From Collybiopsis luxurians FD-317 M1 (lineage: Eukaryota; Basidiomycota; Agaricomycetes; Agaricales; Omphalotaceae), in assembly GCA_000827265.1 (NCBI GenBank), contig KN834751.1:6113-70112 (forward strand): 64,000 nt of DNA. The letters are read 5' to 3'. The position numbers and the translations under genes were made by a program. This document shows, piece after piece, positions 1 to 11,300 of this stretch; the first letter of the stretch is position 1; every line of letters begins with the position of its first letter. The notes below the pieces were generated by a model that saw only the letters and a program-made list of their open reading frames with translations, did not search any database and had not been told where the DNA came from.

Positions 1-979
1 CTGTTAAGTGAGATTGCATCGAATATGTGGCAGAGCCATACCAGATTGTGGGAGTTAGAGTGAGAAAGGCTACTGCTACAAGTGATGTCATTGACCTTCT
101 CATTGCAGCCTCTGCTCGGAACTCCGGCACTGCAGTGAGAATGACATCCCAAGTAGCAATAACCTGCCTGACTCAAAGTAATAAAGCTAGAATAGCATAG
201 AACACTAAAGCTAGCTGAATGTCCTGAAAACTCTGCACTTATCCTAAAACACCCAGCAGATGCAGCACAAAAAGTGTTCACTGTGCGAGAACGGCTGATG
301 CTATACGGACTGTGTGATATCACCATTAAATATACATGGTGGCAAACCTCTGACAGACACGAATGGTCCATACACTCCACCGTTATTGAGTATAGCACAT
401 ATGAAAATTTTAGTTCATAATTCGGTGAGTTGAGAACAAAAAATTCAAACTTGTGCTACGCACTGCATATGAGTGTTGTACTAGGAAATGTATAGGCAAA
501 GTATGAAGGGGACAATGTCCTCTATCAGTGAGTACCATATGGTCACTGATGTGAGAGAACTGAGAGCGGAGTAGACCAGATGAACTCATGTACCTATGAG
601 GATGAGTTGTGCATTTGGTCTACTGGACATCTGTTGTATGCAGAGGCCTCCAGAAATACTCACTCGTCTTCATGTCGAACATTCAGCTAGCTTTAGTGTT
701 CTATGCTATTCTAACTTTATTACTTTGAGTCAGGCAGGTTATTGCTACTTGGAATGTCATTCTTACTGCAGTACTGGAGTTCCAAGCAGAGGCTGCAATG
801 AGAAGGTCAATGACATCACTTGTGGCAGTAGCCTTTCTCACCCTAACTCCCACCACTTCGAGTTTTGCACATCCTTTACATCTGCACAGTCCTACTACCT
901 TGCACACAGTTGGTCTCAGATACAAGGGATCTGGTATGGCTCTGCCACATATTTCGATCCAATCTTACTTAACAGAGTT
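1..979. repeat. Fold-back (large inverted repeat) element
   Basis: Bases 1-224 match the reverse complement of about 676-979 nearly base for base, for example 'cagagccataccagat' near the left end and its complement near 945. The right arm carries about 80 extra bases (roughly 855-930) that are missing from the left arm, so one arm has a deletion or the other an insertion. Between the arms, about 570-625 is an imperfect palindrome centred on 'tgtacctatg'. The window begins inside the left arm, so the true terminus is unknown. Short open frames in either arm show no family signature. It could be a fold-back transposon or two inverted copies of one repeat. Confidence 0.75.
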
Positions 980-1419
980 CTTATCACATCTGCACAGTTC
1001 TGTACACAGTTTAGAGCCTCTCAAAGTATTCTTAATTGTCAGATCTCAGATATTTAGGCTCTAAGTGTGCAGATTGGTTGCATTTCAGTAGTTTTTAATG
1101 CTGATTCCTTTTTAGATAAGTTTAACCACTTTCTGCGTACTTTTTTTGTCACCCTCCCTCCCATTCCAGTTCACAGATCTTTGCTACAATTGCTGCTTCT
1201 CCTTTATGTCTAATCTCAGTCTAACCTGTTCATAACCAATCATAGCTCAATTGCTTAATGTACACTAGTAGTACATAGTCTGTCTTGTGTGTTCCTATTC
1301 CTACCTATCCTGTACCATTAGTGTAGCACTTCCACAAGCCTGCAATTTGATTTTGGGCATTGTGCCCAGTTTTGGCCTAACCTGCACTAGTCTGAGTGAT
1401 GAGAGCAGAGGTTGGAAGG
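980..1419. other. AT-rich stretch without recognisable gene
   Basis: Between the fold-back repeat and the first copia-like codons I see only AT-rich sequence with frequent stops in all frames. A short open frame starting about 1287 merges into the copia fragment but its first residues resemble no known domain. No LTR, tRNA or host gene could be recognised. Confidence 0.5.
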
Positions 1420-3919
1420 TACAGCCTGTACCTGTACCTGCACCTGCTCCAGCTCCTATACTAGCTGTTCCTCCTGCTAATTCTAATCCTAATCCTAATC
1501 CTGAGCAATCAGATTTAGATTTATCAAGTGATGATACTGAGAGCAATGATGGTGAATATGGACATGTTGTTAATTGTCTTGTAGAGCCTCAGAGCTTTAA
1601 AGAGGCATTGAATAGTCCTGAAGCAGATCAATGGGAACAAGCAATGATAGAGGAAATCACTGCACATCTTACTAATGGCACTTGGGAGATTGTAGATTTA
1701 CCTCCAGGACAGGTAGCAATAGAATCAAAATGGATATACAAACTCAAGCATAAAGTTGATGGAACTGTTGAACGCTTCAAGGCTTGACTTGTTGCACAAG
1801 GATTTAGTCAATGACCTGGATTTGATTTTCTGGAAACCTTTGCCTCTACTACATCAGAAAAAAGGCCCTATAGCCAGGCACATATGGATTGTTATGGGTT
1901 GTTCTCAGGCAGTTTAAGGCTTTTCAGGAGTCCTGGGCTACATAGGCTGCCCAGGATGCCAAAGGACACCCCCCAAATCCTGTGGAGCCTGAGAGTCCCT
2001 GGGGATACCTGAGGATCCCTGAGGCTGCCCTGAAGATCCCTGGGAATCTTTCAGGTGTCCTGAGGCTTCAATATATAAATGAGAAATAATAAAATATACT
2101 TTCATCTGTCCTTCTATTTACTCTACTCTATATATCCTACTTTTGTATTGCTTTTAATGTACTGTAGTATTGTATTTTATTATACAGTTGTAATGATTTA
2201 TTGTTACCTATTACTTCAGGTTTACTGGTCAGTTATTACACTTTAAGCACAGTTTATTATACTAATATAAGCTCTGTATTGACTTAACATACTTGACTAC
2301 AGTATATTTGTGTAGTACAAAGCCTATACATATGTACATAGTATATATACAATAAGTTATAATAATATTGTACATGTTTGGACTATGGGAAAATTTTTTT
2401 GATTGTAGACAGTTCACAGTGGGCTCATCATGTGATTCATGAAAAAAGTGAAAACCTTTGCATAATTCTCACCAAATAAATGTTCTGGTTGTACATTTAC
2501 ACAAGAATAATGCATAACTATATATTTGCAATCTAATTTTGTATAATTTGTAGCATTTAGAATATTTCTGTTCCTGGGATCCTCAGGAAGCTCCAGGAAG
2601 CCCTCAGGGACTCTCAGATTATTTTCAAATGTCTTCCAGGGAGCCTAGGAATTGGCCCAAAACCTGGGAAGCCTAAGCAACCTAAGCAACTTGGAGTATC
2701 TGAGAGTGCCTGAGGGTTCCTAGGATTTGGCCATTTTTCTGGGCATCCTTAGCCTTCCTGTATTTGCCTGGGCTTAAGGTACTTTTCCTGATGTATGTGG
2801 TCATGTTATTTTATCTTTGGCAGCTATTGATAATTTAGAGTTGCATTCAGTAGATATCTCACATGCATTTATAAATAGTGATATTGATACAGAGATTTAT
2901 ATGAAGCAACCAGAGAGATTCAGGCAAGGGGGACCAGGAAAAGTATGCAGGTTGAACAAGTCCCTTTATGGGTTAAAGCAGTTGCCCTATCTTTGGAGTG
3001 AGAAATTAGCAAGGGTGTTTGTTGAAATGCATTTCAAATGACTTGCTTCTGATCCATGTGTTTATCTATATGAATGCAGGAGTACACAAAAGTTATGGCT
3101 TAATTCTAAGCAGTATATACTCCAAAAACTTGAAGAGTTTGATATGACTGATTTCAAACCAGTTGGAATGCCAATGACTCCTGGACACACCCTATCCAAA
3201 GCTGACAGTCCCAAAACACCAGCAGAAAAGGAAGAGATGATGGATATCCCCTATATGAATGCTGTTGGATCCTTGTTGTTTCTGGCCCTATTAACACATC
3301 CTGATATTGCTTATGTCACTAGTGTATTGGCCTGGTTCAGCTCTAATCCTGGAATGCATCATTGGATAGCTGTAAAGCATGTGTTTCAGTATTTAAAAGG
3401 GACTATTGATTTGGAGTTGGAATATGGGCCAGACCCTGATAACAATGACTTGATCACTGTTCTGTGTAATGCAGATCATGGTGGCAACAAGAACAATGGC
3501 AGATCCACTACTGGGTACATGATTAAGGTTGGATCAGGAATTGTCAGCTGGTGCAGTAAACTACAGGCCATAGTGACATTGTCTACTACAGAAGCAGAAT
3601 TTGTTGCTGCTAATGTGACTGGCAAAGAGATCTGTGCTATACAGACTCTATTAATGGAATTAGGTTATTCAGTAAAGTCTCTCTCAGATATGTGGGTTGA
3701 TAATCAGTCTGCTATTCAGGTTGCAAAGAATCCTGAACACCATGGTAGAATGAAGCATCTTGATCTAAATTACTATTGGCTTCAAGATCAAGTAGCACAC
3801 CAAATATTGATGCCTAAATACCTTCTAACAGAAGACAATGCAGCTGACATGCTCACTAAGGCTCTTGTAAAGCCAAAGGTGGAAAAGTTCTGACAGATGA
3901 TGGGATTGGTGAAGAAGTA
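1420..3919 (+). pseudogene. Decayed Ty1/copia pol (reverse transcriptase and RNase H)
   Basis: A proline-rich linker (PVPVPAPAPAP) leads into the start of a copia reverse transcriptase (ESKWIYKLKHKVDG, then FDFLETFAS). The frame is interrupted by a roughly 940 bp insertion at 1852-2793 and resumes with ILSLAAIDNLELHSVDIS and YGLKQ. About 3050-3110 then jumps straight to the region after the active site, so the YVDD motif and flanks are deleted. The RNase H part (about 3144-3919) keeps DHGGNKNNGRSTTGY, STTEAEF and VDNQSA. In-frame TGA stops follow KA (about 1785), SQ (about 1814), FK (3039) and KF (3891), each where arginine is normal in the family. The natural stop is probably TAA near 3917. 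The element cannot make an active enzyme. Confidence 0.85.
1852..2793 (+). mobile_element. Non-coding TIR element, copy 1, inserted in copia RT
   Basis: This about 940 bp block splits the copia RT. It starts with CATCAGAAAAAAGG and ends with CTTTTCCTGATG, giving short terminal inverted repeats of type CATCAGRAAAA. Both flanks are rich in CCTGAGG, CCTGGG and CCAGGA words; the middle is very AT-rich. It has no open frame of note. The core motif TTTTGATTGTAGACAG (2397-2412) followed by CATCATGTGA recurs in a second copy at 16,219-17,072 on the other strand. Size, inverted ends and lack of coding capacity suggest a non-autonomous DNA transposon. No convincing target-site duplication was found, apart from a possible TA. 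Confidence 0.65.
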
Positions 3920-3953
3920 ATGACCCCCTGTGATGTTGAGGAATTGAAAGAAG

Positions 3954-4083
3954 TGCATCACCAGGGGGCTGTGTTGGTTATAGTGACTACACTTCCTTCT
4001 GTGGAGATATGATGAATAGAAGAAGGATTGGATGGGAAGGATGTATGGGATTGAAGAAGTGTTTCATCAGGGGGCTGTGTTGA
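3954..4083 (+). repeat. Duplicated polypurine-tract/LTR-start sequence
   Basis: The sequence 'atcaccagggggctgtgttg' (about 3957-3976) recurs as 'atcagggggctgtgttg' at 4067-4083, each preceded by 'gaagtg'. The second copy directly abuts the copia 3' LTR, so its G run is the likely polypurine tract that primes plus-strand synthesis. The first looks like a duplicated or decoy copy 110 bp upstream, followed by diverged sequence instead of an LTR. Confidence 0.55.
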
Positions 4084-4431
4084 AAGAAGTGCTGAAACAC
4101 TTCTAAGAACATGAACATTGTGTATATGTAGTATAGACAAAAGTAGAATAGTTTTAGTAGTTGGACTCTGGAGATGGGAAAAGTTTGTGTCATTGGAATA
4201 TTTTGGCAGGGTGCAAAAATGTGGACACCTGTTTTCACGCCTCATGCATTTGCATGCAAATAGGACCAAACAGATCCCTAATCCTTATATGTCTAGAAAG
4301 AGTCTAGTTGGAATACTCAATCTGTTGACACTATGAGTTACAAACAATCTATTATACAAGTTATTATTACCAAACCAAAACTTGTTGTGATCTCATTCAT
4401 TGCTGCTTTAGTTGCCTGAACTCTAACACAT
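4078..4431 (+). repeat. Copia 3' LTR
   Basis: This LTR starts TGTTGAAAGAAGTGCTG just after a G-run polypurine tract and ends about CTCTAACA. It is matched over most of its length, in reverse complement, by 5417-5764. It carries the internal palindrome AAGTGCTGAAACACTT near its start. Its position right after the RNase H fragment marks it as the 3' LTR of the plus-strand copia element. No direct-orientation 5' partner lies in the window; it may be upstream of base 1 or lost. Confidence 0.8.
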
Positions 4432-5416
4432 GATGGACTTCAGACTGCTTCTGCAAAGCTTGCAATGCAGACAGCATCTCATGTTCTTTATTGAGGGCTG
4501 TATAATAATTATATGAAGGAATGTCAGAATACTCAACTTGTTTAGATATAAATCCCTCCTTTAAAATTCCATACTCCTAACAAGTTCTTGTATTGTCTGC
4601 AAAGATCTTTGCAAAAAAAAAAGGACTGATGGCCAAAAGTTGAGTGAGTATGATAGGCACAGTGGTTTCACTTATACTAGAATAAACAGACTGTAGGTCA
4701 GCCAATTCTTGAACCTTAGATGTAAAATGATACTGTAGCCCAACAGTTCTTTTTTTGCTATTCTTCATTTGTACATAATGTCTTGAGGTACTCCTCCACA
4801 AGAATTTCCAAGATGTGAAGCTTTCCATCCTTGTTCAGTGTTGATAGAATGAGACAGAGGTGGCATCTGAGATTGTTGAATTGGTTGTTGATGAAGTTGT
4901 GGCTGTAGTTGCAGCACTGGAGGAGTGAAACAAACTTGTTGAGGAGGTTTAGGAGGCAGATTTACTGTAGAATTAGGTGGTGAAGCAGGGTTTGATATTG
5001 GGTTACAATTATTGAATACCAGATTCTTGGTCTTGTCTGCCAGTCTATCAAGGAAATTAAAACAGTTGTAGAGATGGATAAGAGAAATAGTTAATGTCTG
5101 GGCCAATCAATTCTAGTGCAAAACTATGGCCACTAAGGACTTCTGAGTTGTCAAACATTAGTCCAACCAAATTACCACTATGCATATGAGGAGGAGTATC
5201 ATGATCACCAGTAATAGAAGAAAAAGACTTAGCATTAGAGTTCTGATAGTGTAAAAAGGAGGCTACCCTGCCAAACCATTCTGCTGGAACTTGAGGAAGG
5301 TCTTGACCACTCAGAAGTACATAGTGATTTCATTGCTCATCAAAAGTTATGAGACAGTTGGTAAGGAGACTGTTAGTCTCAGGACAGTTCCTAGGGCCAA
5401 TAGGGTGAGTACTAAT
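4432..5416 (-). pseudogene. Retrotransposon gag-like remnant (minus strand)
   Basis: Read on the minus strand from the LTR at 5764, an open but broken frame runs through RNCPETNSLLTN, LPQVPAEWFGRVASF, a Pro/Gln-rich stretch (NLPPKPPQQ, PQLHQQPIQQSQ) about 4850-4990, and a C-terminal piece SDIPSYNYYTALNKEHEM about 4440-4530. Two or more stops interrupt it. Position just inside an LTR and the Q/P-rich composition suggest gag, but I recognise no capsid or zinc-knuckle motif, so function is inferred from location only. Confidence 0.45.
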
Positions 5417-5764
5417 CATTAAATTTCAGGCAACTAAAGCAGCAATGATTGAGATCACAACAAGTTTTGGTTTGGTAATAATAACTTGTATAATAGATTG
5501 TTTGTAACTCATAGTGTCAACAGATTGAGTATTCCAACTAGACTCTTTCTAGACATATAAGAGGGGTCTGTTTGGTCCTATTTGCATGCAAACACATGAG
5601 GCGTGAAAACAGGTGTCCACATTTTTGCACCCTGCCAAAATATTCCAATGACACAAACTTTTCCCCATCTCCAGAGTCCAACTATTAAAACTATTCTACT
5701 TTTGTCTATACTACATATACACAATATACATGTCCTTAGAAGTGTTTCAGCACTTCTTTCAACA
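5417..5764 (-). repeat. Copia LTR, inverted relative to 4078-4431
   Basis: The reverse complement begins TGTTGAAAGAAGTGCTG and matches the 4078-4431 LTR nearly to its end, with scattered substitutions and a few small differences. It reads leftward into the gag-like remnant at 4432-5416, so it is best taken as the 5' LTR of a second, minus-strand member of the same family. It lies directly next to the gag fragment whose zinc-knuckle sequence stops at about 5766, which suggests this LTR interrupted that gag. Confidence 0.8.
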
Positions 5765-5976
5765 CTAACTTTGCTGCAGATAAAACAACAATGATTGTTA
5801 ATAAACTTACTTCTCTGTTGAGGTTTAACAGAACCACTGTCCACTAATCTCTTCAAACACTCAATTTTTCCAGCTAATTGATCTCTAGACATTTTCTTAG
5901 AGTCTACAGTTGTATTTGAGCCAGAATTGTGGAGCAAATTAATTGTAAGGGTAAGGGCTTTGAGCTGTTTTGCTAG
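5765..5976 (-). pseudogene. Retrotransposon gag 3' fragment ending in partial zinc knuckle
   Basis: On the minus strand this reads ELAKQLKALTLTINLLHNSG, then SRDQLAGKIECLKRLV, and ends NNHCCFICSK, the first half of a retroviral-type CCHC zinc knuckle. The second half is replaced by the LTR at 5764. The 5' half of the same gag lies at 14,131-14,620, on the far side of the gypsy insertion; the 5 bp duplication CTCAT sits at both edges. So this and the distal piece were one gene before the gypsy element landed. Confidence 0.6.
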
Positions 5977-5981
5977 CTCAT
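5977..5981. repeat. Target-site duplication CTCAT (left)
   Basis: CTCAT directly precedes the left gypsy LTR and is repeated exactly at 14131-14135 after the right LTR. Five-base duplications are normal for Ty3/gypsy integrases. Confidence 0.9.
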
Positions 5982-6482
5982 TGTTACGATCATACATTCT
6001 AGGACTAGCCGGATCGGTCCCAACCCAATTTGATCCGATAATCCTCGAGTTTAGGAGTTAAGATTCTTCTATTCTTTTCTTTTTGTTTTTCTTTGACAAT
6101 TATGCTTCATTACTAAGTACGAAGATTACAATAGATATTGTATTGGATACTTATCAGTCGAATCAGTTAGTTATGAAAACAATTACTTTTGTCTTCTTAT
6201 TGTATTCGGTAACTAGGTACTTAGATATATAATCTGTAGACTAGTATACAGTACTTCAGTTTTGAAATCAACTTGGATTATCTATTATTCTCTCTCGGCT
6301 CCATTCCAGCTCCGACTCAATTTTATTACTTCAAACTACATCTGAAATCCTTCTTACCCTTGTTCGTTTGGACTCACAACCATAGTAAGGATGTTGTTAA
6401 TAACAGTGTCAATAGTCCACAATTTGAATCAGCCGATTTCCTTCCGGTTCCATCAGCCGACCTGGTTCGCATACTCCTAACA
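5982..6482 (+). repeat. Gypsy left (5') LTR
   Basis: 501 bp, TGTTACGATC...CTCCTAACA. It is alignable without gaps to 13630-14130. About 19 of the 23 differences are CpG in one copy, or in the inferred ancestor, and TpG or CpA in the other, for example TTACG/TTATG at the first position and the cluster near the 3' end. Confidence 0.95.
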
Positions 6483-6519
6483 GTATTTTGAAACTCAACT
6501 CACTATTGTCGTATTAACT

Positions 6520-8322
6520 ATGTATCAAAGACTTAGAGATTTACCTCATAGGACTCAACAAAGGAATGTACAACAACAATCAGTTCCAGAAGAACAACCT
6601 GAAACCGAAAATCCATTTGTTACAAATTCTCAATCTTTTGCTCCATTCACGGAATCAATTTTGGCCGCAGGGACTCTTCGAACCTGGACAATGGGTTTTG
6701 CTCCAACTACAGTTTCAGCTGTGTCGCCTCTCACAAATATTAATTTCCCAGAAGTGACTAGCATGGGTCAAGAAACTTATTTCAATGAATTGGGAGAACA
6801 AATTATTATTAATACTCCACATCGGTCGACTATTGTACTGACACTGACTCGTCCCTTGCAACCAATTTGATCCCCGACTTTGGACACTCAGGCATATTTA
6901 TCACGTTCTCAAGAGAAGAGACATGCTACAGCACCATTTGTTCCTACCAATACACCAGCTCGACTCTCCGAACTGAGAACACCACAACAACCCTCTTTTG
7001 AACCTACCACTGAACTGGCCGATAACAATCCTGAAGGTCAACTGGGAGAAGAAGATCCTGAAGATGAAGATCAGAATCCCGATGCGGGCGGCGGTGGAGG
7101 GGGTGGTGGTGATGGAGACAATGGTAATGGTGGTGGAGGCAGCGGAGGACCTCCTGGTGGTGGACCACCCGGCGGTGGACTTCCTAGTCCATCGGGTCCG
7201 AGGTCTCCGGATCTGCAAAGACCTGGAAACTTAGATGAAGGACAGGTGTTGACTTTCTTTCAACAAATGGGCACTGGAATGAATGCCCTTACAACCATTT
7301 TGAACAATATGAATCATCGGTTGCCTGATTCTGACTCAGGAAAGACTAGGGTAAAAGACCCTGATGTCTTTGATGGCTCTGATCCTCAGAAACTGAGGGC
7401 TTTCCCTGTTTCATTATCCTTTGTCTTTTTGGATCTTCCTAGCTACTTCACTGAAGCTTGGAAAATTAACTATACCTTGTCATACCTTGGTGGTACGGCT
7501 CGGGAATGGTTCAAACTGGATATCATTAATCCAGATCCGCACAACCCTCCAGCTTGGACCTATAGTTTTCAAGCTCTGGTTAAAGAGCTTCAAGACAATT
7601 TCAGCTTATACGATGCCATGAGTGAAGCTGAAGACAGGATCTATTACCTGAAGATGAAGGATTTGGAACTGATTCGGAAATACAATACTCGGTTCAATAT
7701 GCTTGCAGCTTCAACTGGCTGGAATGTCAATGCATTATGGTGGGCATACAAACATGGTATTGCTAACCGTCTCAAGGCAGATATGTGTACGGTGAATCCT
7801 GCACCTCAGACATTTGCCGAGTATTGATCTATTGCATTGGAACTTGATAATCAATACTGGCAGTTTGAAGAGCAGAAGAAATGAGACAATTGGTCAGCCT
7901 TGGCTTCGACTGATACACATAGTAAAGGTCAAAAAAGTGGTAACACCAATACCAATAAAACTATGACAACCAATCCTCCTTCCACTAATCAACCCAGCTC
8001 TTCGAACAACCAATTCCATTTTACAGTTAATAACCCCAGTGGAAAGAGTAATCAATCCACTAATTCTTCAGCTTCTATGCCTCCAAAACAGTCAAACTAT
8101 TCTGACTGACTCGGTACCAATGGACACTTATCCAAGGAAGAAAGGAATAGGCGTATGAAGAATAACTTATGTTTGTTTTGCGGTGGCAAGCATCGAATAG
8201 CTGATTGTGATAAATGAAAGGCTAACGAAGCTGCTCGAGGAAGAGCAGCCACTCCCTCTACTACTCAGCTTGTAAATCCAACTACGGAACTGACTGCTTC
8301 AGCTCCAAAAATGGAAAAATAG
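6520..8322 (+). pseudogene. Gypsy gag, one frame broken only by TGA codons
   Basis: The first ATG after the LTR is 6520. One frame runs to TAG at 8320-8322 (about 600 codons). Residues about 185-435 hold the capsid-like gag domain (DPDVFDGSDPQKL, LSYLGGTAREWF, YYLKMKDL). A glycine/proline-rich linker (GGGGGGGGDGDNG) precedes it. A zinc knuckle of form C-x2-C-x3-H-x4-C (CLFCGGKHRIADC) lies at about 8168-8206. In-frame TGA occurs at 6868, 7825, 7882, 8107 and 8215, each in a context where Arg fits (for example AEY-stop-SIALEL and CDK-stop-KA). No TAA, no indel and only the final TAG break the frame. Gag would form the virus-like particle core. Confidence 0.88.
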
Positions 8323-11300
8323 TCTGCAACTCCTGTACCCCAGTACAAAGCAGGAGTTGCATTGACCTGGTTCGTACCTATCCAGGGGAAGTAATATTAA
8401 ATGCGTCCGCTCTTTCCGATACTAAAAAATCTTTTCTTATTGAACTCTCGACTGATATACTTACCAAAAATCCGATAGACACTATTTCTATTCTTGATTT
8501 TGATTCTTTACTTGATTCTGGTTCTACTGATTGCTTTATTGATTCAAAGTTCATTTCTGAGAACAATATACCGACAATACCAATTTTTTCACCTATCAAT
8601 CTTCGACTCTTCAATGGTTCATTTTTGTCAAAACTGATATTGGCCTATGTGCCGCTTCAGGTTCATTTTCCAACCAATGATATGCTTCTTTTGGACTTTT
8701 ATGTCACACCTTTGGATTCTTCATGTAAAGCAGTTTTAGGTTATAGTTTTCTATCCTGATACAATCCGTCAATTGACTGGGTATCGAAAACACTTACTTT
8801 CCAAAACCTTGACAATGAAGAATTACTGACATCTTTTTCTTCAGATTCTGTAGAAACTGAAGGAACTGATTTGCAGCCGACCACACCGGTCGATTCTAGT
8901 TTCCAAAAAGTGAAATCTAGAAAATCTAGGAAGACTCGTTCTTCACACTATTGTTGTCTCACTTGGCTGTACTCTGACCGATTTCCTTATGAACCTATCT
9001 ATTCCTATCCCACAATTGCTCATATGGCTTCACGACTAGATTCTGATATTGACATTGCCCTTATCGGCACTGTTCCATTCTATCATGCTTGCAAGATGGC
9101 AAAAATGGAACCTATACTGATTTACACCATACCTTCAGAAGTTGCAGCATGATCAGCAAAATTGGGCTCGACTTCAATCGATTACTCCAAAATTCCCAAG
9201 GAGTATCATGACTATGGTAATGTATTCAATGAAATAGAATCAGAAGTGTTACCTGAGCATAGGCCCTATGACTTAAAGATTGATCTTGAAGAAGGTGCAG
9301 AACTGCCTATCGGCTGGATTTACCCTCTTTCTCCCAAGGAACTTGAAGCGCTACAGGAATTCCTTGACAAACAACTAGCAACTGGAGCTATAGAACCATC
9401 CTCTTCACCTCATGGAGCACCAGTTCTATTTGTACTGAAGAAGGACAGCTCACTTTGGCTCTGTGTTGATTTCCGAGGTCTAAACAAAATTACAAAAAAA
9501 GACCGATACCCGCTGCCGCTCATTTCCGATCTCCTTGATGCTCCCAGAAAAGCAAATATCTATACAAAACTTGACTTGGCTCACATGTATCACCTAGTAC
9601 AAATTGCTGCTGGTGATGAATGGAAAACCACATTCTGGACCTGATACGGCTCCTATGAATGGAAGGTTATGCCATTCAGTCTCACTAACGCCCCGGCCGC
9701 TTTTCAACAATTCGTTAACAATGTATTCAAGGACCTACTGGACATATGTGTCATAGTATACTTGGATGACATTCTAATCTATTCTGAGGATGTCGAAACA
9801 TACACTGAACAAGTACAAGAGGTTTTGCATTGGCTCCAACAAAACAAGCTTTATTGTAATCCAGCAAAATGCGAGTTTGGAGTCAACACAGTTGAGTATC
9901 TTGGTTACATTCTTTCACCTGAAGGATTGACTATGGCCGAGGATAAAATCAAAACCATTCTGGAATGGCTGATACCTCAGAAAGTCAAGGACATTCAATC
10001 CTTCTTAGGGTTTGCAAATTTCTACCGATGTTTCATATTTAACTATAGCGATATTGTCTTGCTGATGAATTGGCTTACTTGGAAGGGTGTCATTTGGAAT
10101 TGGTCAAATGATTGCCAAGAAGCATTTGAAGCCTTAAAATATGCATTTACACATGCGCCGATACTAGCCCATTGGGAACCAAATCAACCGCTTATAGTTG
10201 AAACCGACATGTCCAACTATGCTCTTGCCGCTATACTTTTGATCCGAACAGCTGATGAAGAAATTCATCTGGTCGCTTTCCTCTCCCGGACCTTTCAAGC
10301 TGCAGAAATCAACTACGATACGCATGATAAAGAACTATTGGCTATCTTCAAGGCTTTTAAAGCCTGGCGGCATTACTTGGAAGGTTCTGGTACTCCAATT
10401 GACATCATTACCGACCACAAGAATCTAGAGTATTTTTCATCTACAAAAATATTAACACATTGGCAAGTTTGGTGGTCCGAATATCTACACCAATTCAATA
10501 TGGTAATTCGGTTCCAACCTGGTAAACTTGGGACAAAACCGGACTCAATCACTAGACGTTGGGATGTCTACCCTAAAGAGGGGGATATCGGCTACGCGCA
10601 AGTAAATCTGCAGAATTTTAGACCTATATTCACTAATGAACATCTATCAGCTTCACTTCAAGCTACATTCTTAGAAGGCCCAATCCTTAGAGCCTCAGTT
10701 GTAATAGACTTCAATAAACTTCATACTGACATTCGGAATGCACTCCTGCTCAATCCCGAATTGGTAGTTGGTCTACAACTAGCTCAAGACCCTACTAAAC
10801 CACATTGGTTTATGGGTCAGGATGGACTCCTTCAACTCAACGACTGAATCTATGTGCCGAATCATGGTGACCTTCATTTACAAATACTCCAATTCTTTCA
10901 TGATCATCCACTATCAGGACACTTTGGTCAGAATCGGACACTAGATTCTATTCGAAGGCAATATACTTGGCCTAAGATTAGGACTTTTGTTTGCAATTAT
11001 GTAGCTTCTTGTACAGTTTGTGGATGGAATAAGGCTTGGAGACACCGACCTTATGGCTTACTCAAACCCTTACCAGTGCCGATCTGACTGTGGGATTCCA
11101 TATCTATGGATTTCATTGAACAACTTCCAGATTCTAACAGCTATACTGCTATATTAGTAGTGGTGGATTGTGCCTCGAAACAAGCCATTTTCATTCTGAC
11201 TGATGACAAAATCACTTCTGAATGTCTCACTCAACTTTTCGTTATTCATGTTTTTTCTAAGCATGGAGTTCCTAGTCATGTCACTTCCAATCGCGGATCC

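Noticed and set aside
596..1064. Open frames of 150 and 88 codons inside the fold-back repeat
   Set aside because: No family motif, and they lie in a repeat arm whose other copy does not keep the frame.
2817..2830. Intron interpretation of the 1852-2793 block (the end CTTTGGCAG resembles a 3' splice site)
   Set aside because: There is no donor near 1852, and the conserved RT residues HVILSLA lie before that AG, so they would be lost.
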